In this document: positions 8,899-16,640 of the stretch, piece after piece | Layout of the letters: each line of letters begins with the position of its first letter | Position numbering within the stretch: position 1 is the first letter of the stretch | Assembly (NCBI RefSeq): GCF_010882175.1 | Contig: NZ_WKLH01000003.1 | Span: 558,001-622,000, forward strand | Length of the DNA stretch: 64,000 nt | DNA from: Mangrovibacterium lignilyticum | Lineage (GTDB): Bacteria > Bacteroidota > Bacteroidia > Bacteroidales > Prolixibacteraceae | Reading direction: 5' to 3' | Program-made: the position numbers and the translations under genes | Notes under the pieces: generated by a model | What the model saw: the letters and a program-made list of their open reading frames with translations, nothing else | Databases searched by the model: none | Told to the model about the DNA's origin: nothing

Positions 8899-9903
8899 AT
8901 GAACAACCGGTATCATCGGTTAAAGCGCTTTTTTCTGGGCTGGATGATTCGTGCAAGGAAGGTTACCCTTCCGGGGTTCGATAGAATTCCGTTGTACGAT
9001 GTGATGTTGTTTTTCTTTCGGAGTATTCAAAACGGAGCGATAACGACCCGTGCGTCGGCAGTTGCTTTTAGTTTCTTTTTGGCGGTCTTTCCGACGCTGA
9101 TTTTCCTGTTCACCATGATTCCATATGTGCCGATTAAAAATTTTCAGGAAGAGCTTTTTTTGTTGATCCAGGGAGTTTTACCGCCACATACTTTTCAAGC
9201 TGTTGACGAGACAATCAAGGAAGTATTGACACAGCCTCGTAGCGGTTTGCTGTCAATTGGTTTTTTCATGGGGCTTATTTTCTCGACTAACGGGCTGGTG
9301 TCGATGATGAATGCTTTTGATGCGTCGTTGCATATTTTCGAGAGTCGTCCCTGGTATATGCAGCGCCTGATGGCTATCGTATTGCTCATCATTTTGGCTT
9401 TTTTGCTGACGATTGCAGTCGGTTTGATAACCATCGGCCAAGTGATGATTAATTACCTCGATGCCAAAGATCTGTTGGGAAGTGATTTTACCTATTACCT
9501 GCTAACCTTCGGTAAATGGATTGTTATTATTGCCCTGTTTTTCTTTGCCTATTCCTTTTTGTTCTACCTGGCACCAGCCAAAAAGACCCGTTGGCGATTT
9601 ATCTCGGTTGGTGGCACCATGTCGACCATTCTGAGTTTGATAATTCTAGCCGGATTCAACTATTACATTACCCGCTTTAGCCAATACAATAAGCTTTACG
9701 GCTCAATTGGAGCTTTGCTGGTGGTGTTGTTGTTGTTGTATTTATTTTCCCTGGTACTGTTGTTTGGCTTCGAGTTGAATGCCAGTTTGAACGCTGCGCG
9801 CAGACAAGGTAAAAAGCGAATTGTTCGCCGTAGTAAAAAGAAAGGGAAAAGCCGATTGCGTTATCATTTAGGTTTGAAGAAGAGGAAGATACACGAATCG
9901 TGA
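8899..9903 (+). CDS. YihY/BrkB-family inner-membrane protein
   Basis: 334 residues with about six transmembrane helices. Family signatures: TTRASAVAFSFFLAVFPTLI near the first helix, the amphipathic loop with PPHTFQAVDETIKEVL, SFLFYLAPAKKTRWRFIS, and YNKLYGSIGALLVVLLLLYL near the end. The C-terminal tail is very basic (KKRIVRRSKKKGKSR), pointing to a cytoplasmic terminus. The family was once annotated as ribonuclease BN but is now regarded as a membrane protein of unclear, possibly transport, function. Its 3' end converges with a rhomboid gene, 17 bp apart. Confidence 0.9.
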   Translation: MNNRYHRLKRFFLGWMIRARKVTLPGFDRIPLYDVMLFFFRSIQNGAITTRASAVAFSFFLAVFPTLIFLFTMIPYVPIKNFQEELFLLIQGVLPPHTFQAVDETIKEVLTQPRSGLLSIGFFMGLIFSTNGLVSMMNAFDASLHIFESRPWYMQRLMAIVLLIILAFLLTIAVGLITIGQVMINYLDAKDLLGSDFTYYLLTFGKWIVIIALFFFAYSFLFYLAPAKKTRWRFISVGGTMSTILSLIILAGFNYYITRFSQYNKLYGSIGALLVVLLLLYLFSLVLLFGFELNASLNAARRQGKKRIVRRSKKKGKSRLRYHLGLKKRKIHES

Positions 9904-9920
9904 AATTCTTTTGATCGCCG

Positions 9921-10793
9921 CTATTTCCCCATTTTGAAGAGCAATTCTTTTTCTTCCTTTGTTAACGAATCATAGCCTGATTTACTGATTTTGTCCAACA
10001 CCCGGTTAATTTCTTCCTGTTTCACATTTTTCTTGCGGTTGTATTCAATATCCGGGTCGGATGATCCGCGGTAGCTAACCTTAACGTGTTGTTTGGGCTT
10101 TAATAGTTTTTCTCCGCCGGTAACTAATTTGCTAAATCCCGTTGTGATGTCTGTCCCTTTCCGAAGAAAAACAACGAAAATAAAACCCAGGAATGCTCCG
10201 CCTAAATGGGCCAGATTTCCACCCGCATTCGAGCCGGCAATACCAATGACATACAGCACAATGCTGAATAAAGCCAGGTGTTTCATCTTAATTTGCCCAA
10301 TAAACAGCAGATTTATTGGGTGATTAGGCGCATAGGTTGCGACAGCTGCAATAATGGCCAATACCGAGGCCGAAGCACCCAGCAAACGTGAAAACTGAAC
10401 AATGTCGCTAAAAGCCGGGAATAGGTTGTAGGCGAGCAAAAAGAAGACTCCTCCAGCCAAACCTCCCAAGATATAAATAGCCAATAATTTTTTCGGGTCG
10501 AAATAGGTCAGGAAAATCCGTCCCATCCAATACAACCAAAGGACATTGAAAAGTATATGCAGGAAATCGAAGTGCAGAAACATGTAAGTAAAAAGCGTCC
10601 ATGGCCTCGTCGCCAGTACGCTCACATCGGCCGGAAGTGCCAACCATGGGAGGATCGGAAGATCTTTGCCAAGCAAGAAGAAAACCACATTGATTAAACG
10701 GATCAGTACGAAAACGCCGATGTTCACATAAATCAATCTTGTGAGTACTGATCCCTTTCGAAACGATTCTTTTATTTCATCAGTAATGCTCAT
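9921..10793 (-). CDS. Rhomboid-family intramembrane serine protease with C-terminal DUF6576-like tail
   Basis: 290 residues with six or so membrane helices. Catalytic features are the nucleophile serine in LLGASASVLAI (a GxSx variant of the usual GxSG) and the histidine in NLAHLGGAFLGF. The loop-1 helix contains HFDFLHILFNVLWLYWMGR. After the last helix a soluble tail (about 225-290) ends in NRVLDKISKSGYDSLTKEEK, a short conserved helix pair seen in many Bacteroidota rhomboids. Substrates are unknown. It is the last gene of the mutL operon, 87 bp after the second rhomboid. Confidence 0.92.
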   Translation of the reverse strand: MSITDEIKESFRKGSVLTRLIYVNIGVFVLIRLINVVFFLLGKDLPILPWLALPADVSVLATRPWTLFTYMFLHFDFLHILFNVLWLYWMGRIFLTYFDPKKLLAIYILGGLAGGVFFLLAYNLFPAFSDIVQFSRLLGASASVLAIIAAVATYAPNHPINLLFIGQIKMKHLALFSIVLYVIGIAGSNAGGNLAHLGGAFLGFIFVVFLRKGTDITTGFSKLVTGGEKLLKPKQHVKVSYRGSSDPDIEYNRKKNVKQEEINRVLDKISKSGYDSLTKEEKELLFKMGK

Positions 10794-10880
10794 AATCCGC
10801 TAACTAAACTTTTTGTTCTCAATTTTACTCTTCTTATTCCTCAATCAGATCTTTTTCCAATATTCAGTAGGTTTGAAATC

Positions 10881-11627
10881 TTAATAAAAGTGGCTGCTGT
10901 TTTTATTCCAGTACTTAATCAACAAGTACCCAAATAACATTCCACCCAGGTGTGCAAAGTGCGCAACGTTGCTTCCCGGACGAGCTAATCCCAAGTATAA
11001 TTCAATTAAACCGTAACCGATAACAAAGTACTTGGCTTTGATTGGTATTGGTGGAAAAAGTAACATCAATTGCGTATTGGGGAAAAGCATTCCGAAGCCT
11101 AGCAGAACACCAAATACAGCACCGGATGCACCAACGGTCGGGACATTTAAAATCGCATTTAGCTGTCCCATTAACGGGTCGGTATAGTTTTTCCCTTGTT
11201 GCCATATTTCAACACCTTGTTGCATCACAAGGTCAATATTTGCCTGGCTCATTTGGGACGCGACAGATCTAAATTCGATATAATTAACGAAAGTATGCAA
11301 TGCCGCAGCACCCAGACCGGTTACAAAATAATAGATGAAAAATCGTTTCGGCCCCCAAACACTTTCCAATACACGGCCAAACATCCACAAGGCAAACATG
11401 TTGAAAGCTAAATGCATAACTCCACCGTGCATGAACAGGTGGGTCACTAATTGGTAGGGTTTAAAAGCCGGAGATCCGATGTAATGCAATCCCAGTATGG
11501 AGGTCAGATTAATGCCGCGCATTTGAAGGATATAGGTGGCCAGCAACATCAGTGCATTAATAATGATCAGGTTTTTTACTACTGGTGGTATGTTGGCAAA
11601 CGGGGATCGAATGTTGTTCATAGTCAA
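10881..11627 (-). CDS. Rhomboid-family intramembrane serine protease
   Basis: 248 residues, a compact six-helix rhomboid without a tail domain. The active-site serine lies in the canonical VGASGAVFGVLLGFG and the catalytic histidine in VAHFAHLGGMLFGYL. Loop 1 carries HLFMHGGVMHLAFNMFALWMFG, which matches the GlpG-type core. An insertion of about 40 residues (SVASQMSQANIDLVMQQGVE and onward) lies between helices 3 and 4. It sits between mutL and the other rhomboid in one minus-strand run. The two proteins are not close copies, so they are ancient paralogs rather than a recent duplication. Confidence 0.93.
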   Translation of the reverse strand: MTMNNIRSPFANIPPVVKNLIIINALMLLATYILQMRGINLTSILGLHYIGSPAFKPYQLVTHLFMHGGVMHLAFNMFALWMFGRVLESVWGPKRFFIYYFVTGLGAAALHTFVNYIEFRSVASQMSQANIDLVMQQGVEIWQQGKNYTDPLMGQLNAILNVPTVGASGAVFGVLLGFGMLFPNTQLMLLFPPIPIKAKYFVIGYGLIELYLGLARPGSNVAHFAHLGGMLFGYLLIKYWNKNSSHFY

Positions 11628-11700
11628 AATTTATGTGGATGTTACAAGAGCCTTGCCAAAAGCTTATTTCTTACAAAGAAAATGAATACAGGCCAAAATG

Positions 11701-13578
11701 TCACTTTAACAGTTTTTCAAATTGCTCGACTGGCATAATTGTTAACACTTGTTTCCCGGTTGGGGAAAAATTAGGTGTTGTACACGCAAACAACTGGTCA
11801 ATAAGTTGGTTCAACTCTTCAGTTTTCAAAACATGTCCGTATGAAATAGCCGAAGCGCCTGCCAGCGAAGCTGCAATCTGTTCTTTTGCTTTCAGCTGCA
11901 TATCAACGGCGGTATTTTTCAGGTCATCCAAAAGGCTTTCAATAATTTCCATTGGAGACAGGTTTTCGAGGATTCCCGGAATTCCGTTGATGACAAAGTT
12001 ATTGGCAGTGGGCTCTTTCACCTCAAAACCCAAAGCTCTCAAGTCACTCAGTACCGAGCGCAAAAGTTCTGCATCCGATGCTTCCAGTTCGAAGTTGTGC
12101 GGAAATAAAATTTGCTGGCTGGCTATTTGCTGGTTCGCCAACATGGCCATGAAGTTCTCGAAAAGAATGCGTTCGTGTGCCCGTTTCTGGTCAATTACCA
12201 TCAAGCCCGACTTAACCGGTGTGAGGATGTATTTATTTTTAAACTGAAAACATGTTCTCCCGGAGAAGAAATCAGCCTGATTGATTTGCAGATTTTCAGA
12301 TTCTTCTTCTTCTTGCTTAGCCGGAGGTTGAATGCTGGTTTCATGATTTGGGTTTTCGAAGTCACGGTAAAGCTTTTCCCAGTGTTGTACTTGTTCGTGC
12401 TTACTGCTTGAATGAGGATGAATCGGGCCACCTCCGCTACTACCGGGGATATTTCTCACTTCAACATTGAACGGGTTGTAGGACGGATCAACATGAATCC
12501 TTGGCATTTCGATACCTTCACTGCTTTTTGGGGCAATTGGAATATCAATGCTTCCCGCCTGATCGAAATCAATGGAAGGCATAACATTGAACTTGCCCAA
12601 AGCCTCCCGAACCGAGGCTTGAATAATCTGCCAAATAGCTGACTCGTTTTCGAACTTGATCTCCGTTTTTGTAGGATGAATATTGATGTCAATGCAATCC
12701 GGATCGACATCCAGGTACAGAAAATAGGATGGGTAACTTTCCGGAGCCAGAATTTTTTCGTAGGCCTGCATAATGGCGCGGTGGAAAAACGGGTGTTTCA
12801 TAAAGCGGTTGTTCACGAAGAAAAACTGCTCCCCGTAAGTTTTCCGGGCATACTTGGGTTGGCCGATAAATCCTTTGATTTTCACCAAACTTGTTTCGGT
12901 ATTGACCGGAACAAGGTTTTGGTTGATGGCTTTGCCAAAAATTGCGACAATTCGTTTCCGGGTATTGTCACCACTAGCCATTTCGTAAATGGTGTCGTGG
13001 TTATGAATCAATGAAATGCCAATCTCCGCATTGGCCATTGCAATGCGCTGAATTTCATTGATAATGTGCTTTAGTTCTGTTGAATTGGCTTTCAGGAATT
13101 TCCGGCGGGCGGGAACATTGAAAAACAAGTTCTTCACCAGGAAATTTGTTCCGTTGGCACTTTGGGTTGGCTCTTGTTTCAAAACTTTGGAACCGACAAT
13201 GTTGATGTAAGTTCCAACTTCAGCTTCGTGTTGTTTGGTATGTATTTCAACATCGGCAATGGCGGCAATCGAAGCGAGTGCTTCGCCACGAAATCCCATT
13301 GTCCGAATTGAAAACAAGTCGTTTGCTGACCGTATTTTTGAGGTTGCATGGCGTTCAAAAGCCATTCGGGCATCTGTTTCAGACATGCCACAGCCGTTGT
13401 CGCTCACTTGAATTAGTGTGCGGCCGGCATCTTTGATATTTATGGTTATTTGGGTTGCTCCGGCATCGATCGCATTTTCAACCAATTCTTTGACTACAGA
13501 CGCAGGTCGTTGGATTACTTCACCCGCTGCAATTTGGTTGGCTACCGCGTCGGGGAGCAGTTGAATAATATCAGGCAC
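11701..13578 (-). CDS. mutL: DNA mismatch repair protein MutL
   Basis: 625 residues. The N-terminal GHKL ATPase is intact (ELVENAIDAGATQITI, DNGCGMS, TMGFRGEALASI), followed by the transducer domain and a variable linker (about 340-440). The C-terminal dimerisation domain has DQKRAHERILFE from residue 463. There the His of the endonuclease motif DQHA(x)2E(x)4E is replaced by Lys465, and the usual CPHGRP near the C-terminus reads SPTGKQ. This suggests weakened or absent metal-dependent nicking, although it may be typical for the phylum. MutL couples MutS mismatch recognition to strand removal. It is the second gene of a four-gene operon. Confidence 0.96.
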   Translation of the reverse strand: MPDIIQLLPDAVANQIAAGEVIQRPASVVKELVENAIDAGATQITINIKDAGRTLIQVSDNGCGMSETDARMAFERHATSKIRSANDLFSIRTMGFRGEALASIAAIADVEIHTKQHEAEVGTYINIVGSKVLKQEPTQSANGTNFLVKNLFFNVPARRKFLKANSTELKHIINEIQRIAMANAEIGISLIHNHDTIYEMASGDNTRKRIVAIFGKAINQNLVPVNTETSLVKIKGFIGQPKYARKTYGEQFFFVNNRFMKHPFFHRAIMQAYEKILAPESYPSYFLYLDVDPDCIDINIHPTKTEIKFENESAIWQIIQASVREALGKFNVMPSIDFDQAGSIDIPIAPKSSEGIEMPRIHVDPSYNPFNVEVRNIPGSSGGGPIHPHSSSKHEQVQHWEKLYRDFENPNHETSIQPPAKQEEEESENLQINQADFFSGRTCFQFKNKYILTPVKSGLMVIDQKRAHERILFENFMAMLANQQIASQQILFPHNFELEASDAELLRSVLSDLRALGFEVKEPTANNFVINGIPGILENLSPMEIIESLLDDLKNTAVDMQLKAKEQIAASLAGASAISYGHVLKTEELNQLIDQLFACTTPNFSPTGKQVLTIMPVEQFEKLLK

Positions 13579-13587
13579 AGAGTTGCT

Positions 13588-13884
13588 TTAAAATTTTAAA
13601 ATCAGGTAAACAGCAAGCGACAGAATCAGAATAAAGAAAATCAGCCGTGTGTTCGACTTGCGACGCGATTCTTCCGCTGATTTTGAAAAACCGCCCATGG
13701 TATTACGAAATTGACCGCGGATATTAGCCCGGTGATTCGGATCCCATTCTTTTTTTTCATTCATTCCCAACTCAGCCTTAATGCGATCTTCCCGATCTTT
13801 CAGCTCCTCCTTTTCCTGGTCATAATACCGCGTGGTGATATTAAACCTTTTGGCCCTGGGTGTATGGAAAAACTTTCCAATCAT
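13588..13884 (-). CDS. Small conserved tail-anchored membrane protein upstream of mutL
   Basis: 98 residues from the ATG at 13884. The frame extends to 13938, but that would place the start upstream of a promoter -7 box at 13918-13911, so I choose 13884. The basic N-terminus MIGKFFHTPRAKRFNITTRY is followed by a charged helix (DQEKEELKDREDRIKAELG), a basic stretch around NHRANIRGQFRNTMGG and one C-terminal membrane helix (LIFFILILSLAVYLILKF). Function is unknown. The stop is 9 bp before mutL. Confidence 0.75.
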   Translation of the reverse strand: MIGKFFHTPRAKRFNITTRYYDQEKEELKDREDRIKAELGMNEKKEWDPNHRANIRGQFRNTMGGFSKSAEESRRKSNTRLIFFILILSLAVYLILKF

Positions 13885-13910
13885 AGTTTCTAGTTTATTA
13901 GAGTGACCCG

Positions 13911-13938
13911 CAAAAGTACAAAAATCACAACAGATCAA
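13911..13938 (-). promoter_or_regulatory. Promoter of the mutL-rhomboid operon
   Basis: Minus-strand TACTTTTG (13918-13911) is an exact match to the Bacteroidota -7 element TAnnTTTG. A TTG lies 17 bp further upstream (13938-13936), slightly closer than the usual 19-21 bp. The predicted start is about 20 bp before the ATG at 13884. Confidence 0.5.
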
Positions 13939-14003
13939 GAAGTCCTAATTGTTAAAGGATGTCAACTTTTTACCTGTTGTCCTTCAAATGGTTTTACGGG
14001 CAA

Positions 14004-14810
14004 TCAGTTATCTTCGTTCAGCCTGCCTCCACATTTCTTACAGTAGAGGGCGTCGTTGTCATGTTGGTCGTACAAACAGTGCGGACAAACCTGGGTGTTT
14101 GTATCACGGGAACCCCGTATGATCTCAGAGGTTACAATGCCTGTAGGGACGGCAATTATAGCGTATCCAACAATCATAACGAAGCTGGCCAGTAATTGTC
14201 CTGTCGGGGTTTCGGGAGATATATCGCCGTAGCCAACCGTTGTCATGGTTACAATAGCCCAGTAGATACTCGCTGGAATGCTTTTAAAACCGTGTTCTGG
14301 TCCTTCAATCAGATACATCAGTGTTCCAACAATAATGACTAGATTGACCACGAAAAAGAAGAAGACAAATATTTTTTCGCGACTAGACCAGAGTGCTTTG
14401 CCCAGGTTTTGACCGGCTTGCGTGAAACGACTGAGCTTTAAAATCCGAAACACCCGCAACAAACGAATTGCACGGATCACCATCAGGCTATGGCTGCCAA
14501 CGACGATTAGACTCAGGTAAGTCGGTAAAACAGCAAGCAAGTCGATAATACCATAGAAGCTGAGGATGTAAGTCCATGGTTTTCGAACAACTGCAATCCG
14601 TAAAATATACTCGATACTAAAAAAGATAGTGATGACCCATTCCAGTATGTGCAGGGTTTCACCGTATTGCTGATTAATACCGACAACACTTTCGAGCATA
14701 ACCAAAACGATGCTGGCTAAAATAATGAGTAAAAGCACTACGTCGAATGCTTTTCCGGCAGGTGTGTCGGCTTCAAAAATAATTTCGTAAAGTTTTTTTC
14801 TGAGACTCAT
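14004..14810 (-). CDS. Kv-type voltage-gated potassium channel with C-terminal zinc ribbon
   Basis: 268 residues. Six-TM ion-transport fold: S1 around 22-44, and an S4 with regularly spaced arginines (RAIRLLRVFRILKLSRF, about 115-132). The pore has the K+ selectivity filter TMTTVGYGDISP, then S6 (VMIVGYAIIAVPTGIVTSEI). After S6 a short cytoplasmic tail carries four cysteines in CPHCLYDQHDNDALYCKKC, a rubredoxin-like zinc ribbon of the kind seen in zinc-ribbon adaptor proteins. The family conducts K+ in response to membrane potential; the ribbon could tune gating or tetramer assembly (inference). The gene stands alone. Confidence 0.93.
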   Translation of the reverse strand: MSLRKKLYEIIFEADTPAGKAFDVVLLLIILASIVLVMLESVVGINQQYGETLHILEWVITIFFSIEYILRIAVVRKPWTYILSFYGIIDLLAVLPTYLSLIVVGSHSLMVIRAIRLLRVFRILKLSRFTQAGQNLGKALWSSREKIFVFFFFVVNLVIIVGTLMYLIEGPEHGFKSIPASIYWAIVTMTTVGYGDISPETPTGQLLASFVMIVGYAIIAVPTGIVTSEIIRGSRDTNTQVCPHCLYDQHDNDALYCKKCGGRLNEDN

Positions 14811-14960
14811 GGATAGATTGGATCGGGTTGAATGCTTAAAGATAAGAAATCAGCTCTAAAATTAGAGATCAGCAAAAAAGCTTCTTTTGGCGAAGGACTT
14901 GCTATTTATTGTTAATCGACGTAAATTTAAATAAACTGATTCAACCTAACTCCTAAACTC

Positions 14961-16499
14961 ATGATGATCAAAACTTTTGCTTCGGCCGTTCACGGGATTG
15001 ATGCGACTACTATTACGGTTGAGACCGACGTTTCTCAAGGGATCCGGTTTTCGCTTGTCGGGCTACCCGATAATGCCGTCAAGGAAAGCCAGCAACGCAT
15101 TGAAGCAGCTCTGCGCTTGAATAGTTACAAATGGCCACGTCAAAAAATTATTATCAACATGGCTCCTGCCGATTTGCGTAAGGAAGGATCATCGTACGAT
15201 TTACCGCTGGCCATTGCCGTCTTGGCTGCTTCAGAGCAAATATCTTCCGAAAAATTGGAAAAGTTTGTGTTGATGGGCGAATTGTCGCTGGATGGCACGC
15301 TCCAACCCATTAAAGGTGCCTTGCCAATCGCGATAAAAGCACGGGAAGAGGGTTTTGAAGGATTTATCCTGCCGGTGCAAAATGCGCGCGAAGCAGCAGT
15401 CGTTGATCAACTTAAGATTTATGGAGTTGAGAACATTACGCAGGTTGTCGATTTCTTCAATGAGGAAAGCGAACTGGAAGAGACGGTCGTCGATACCCGG
15501 GAGGAGTTTTACAAGATGTTGAATGCATCTGATGTTGATTTTTCGGATGTGAAAGGGCAGGAGAATGTTAAGCGGGCATTGGAGATTGCCGCTGCCGGTG
15601 GGCATAATGTGATCATGATTGGGCCTCCTGGTGCGGGGAAAACCATGTTGGCAAAACGGATACCAACCATTTTGCCGCCTTTCACGCTTCATGAGGCATT
15701 GGAGACAACCAAAATTCATTCGGTGGTTGGGCGAATAGACAAGGAGACTTCGCTAATGACTGAACGGCCATTTAGAAGCCCGCACCACACGATTTCAGAC
15801 GTTGCGCTTGTTGGTGGCGGCACTTATCCGCAGCCGGGGGAGATTTCATTGGCTCATAATGGAGTGTTATTTTTAGATGAGTTGCCGGAATTTAAGAGAA
15901 CGGTTTTGGAAGTCATGCGACAGCCTTTGGAAGATCGGAAGATAACCATTTCACGAGCGAAGTTTTCAGTGGAATATCCAGCCAGCCTGATGTTGGTCGC
16001 CTCAATGAATCCCTGCCCTTGTGGCTATTACAATCACCCAACCAAAGAATGTGTTTGCGGCCCCGGCATGGTTCCAAAGTATTTGAATAAAATTTCGGGT
16101 CCATTGTTGGACAGAATCGATATTCATCTGGAGGTAGTGCCCGTTCCGTTTAAAAAGTTGTCTGAACTTAATGAGACGGAAGGGAGTCAGGTTATTCGGG
16201 AGCGGGTTATTCATGCCCGTCAAATTCAATCAGAACGCTATAACGGAATGGACGGTATTTTTTGCAACGCGCAAATGTCGTCGCGCCAAATTCGGGACTA
16301 TGTGCACTTGGATTCAACCAGCAATACTTTGTTGAAAAATGCGATGGAGCGACTTGGCTTATCGGCTCGTGCTTACGATCGCATTTTACGGGTAGCCCGG
16401 ACCATAGCCGACCTGGAGAATTCCGAAACAGTCGAAAGCCCGCATATTTCCGAAGCAATTCAGTATCGCAGTCTTGACAGGGAGAGCTGGGGAAGTTAG
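14961..16499 (+). CDS. comM: YifB/ComM-family Mg-chelatase-like AAA+ ATPase
   Basis: 512 residues, the normal length. The N-terminal ChlI-like lon-protease-fold domain (1-180) begins VHGIDATTITVETDVS and contains LVGLPDNAVKESQQRI. The AAA+ core has Walker A GPPGAGKTMLAKR and Walker B VLFLDELPEF, with FRSPHHTISD between them. The zinc-like CPCGYYNHPTKECVC and a C-terminal helical domain (SARAYDRILRVARTIADLE) complete it. In naturally transformable bacteria ComM is a hexameric helicase that promotes branch migration during DNA uptake; many non-competent species also carry it. No competence genes are adjacent. Confidence 0.95.
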   Translation: MMIKTFASAVHGIDATTITVETDVSQGIRFSLVGLPDNAVKESQQRIEAALRLNSYKWPRQKIIINMAPADLRKEGSSYDLPLAIAVLAASEQISSEKLEKFVLMGELSLDGTLQPIKGALPIAIKAREEGFEGFILPVQNAREAAVVDQLKIYGVENITQVVDFFNEESELEETVVDTREEFYKMLNASDVDFSDVKGQENVKRALEIAAAGGHNVIMIGPPGAGKTMLAKRIPTILPPFTLHEALETTKIHSVVGRIDKETSLMTERPFRSPHHTISDVALVGGGTYPQPGEISLAHNGVLFLDELPEFKRTVLEVMRQPLEDRKITISRAKFSVEYPASLMLVASMNPCPCGYYNHPTKECVCGPGMVPKYLNKISGPLLDRIDIHLEVVPVPFKKLSELNETEGSQVIRERVIHARQIQSERYNGMDGIFCNAQMSSRQIRDYVHLDSTSNTLLKNAMERLGLSARAYDRILRVARTIADLENSETVESPHISEAIQYRSLDRESWGS

Positions 16500-16640
16500 T
16501 CGTTCAGTGCTATGTGAAAAGCAGCTGAGCGAGATTTCCAATTCGGTCTAATTTTTGATAGTAATTAGTTTACATCATTGTTAATATTTATATTTTAGTG
16601 CATCTAAAAAATAGTATCACCCAAGCCAAATAAAATTGCC

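Noticed and set aside
9921-11627. Possible recent duplication of the two rhomboid genes
   Set aside because: The proteins differ in length, in the serine motif (GASAS against GASGA) and in tail domains, so they are not recent copies.
11633-12247. 204-codon plus-strand ORF antisense to mutL
   Set aside because: Shadow of a conserved gene in the other strand; Ser/Phe/Cys-rich product without domain signals.
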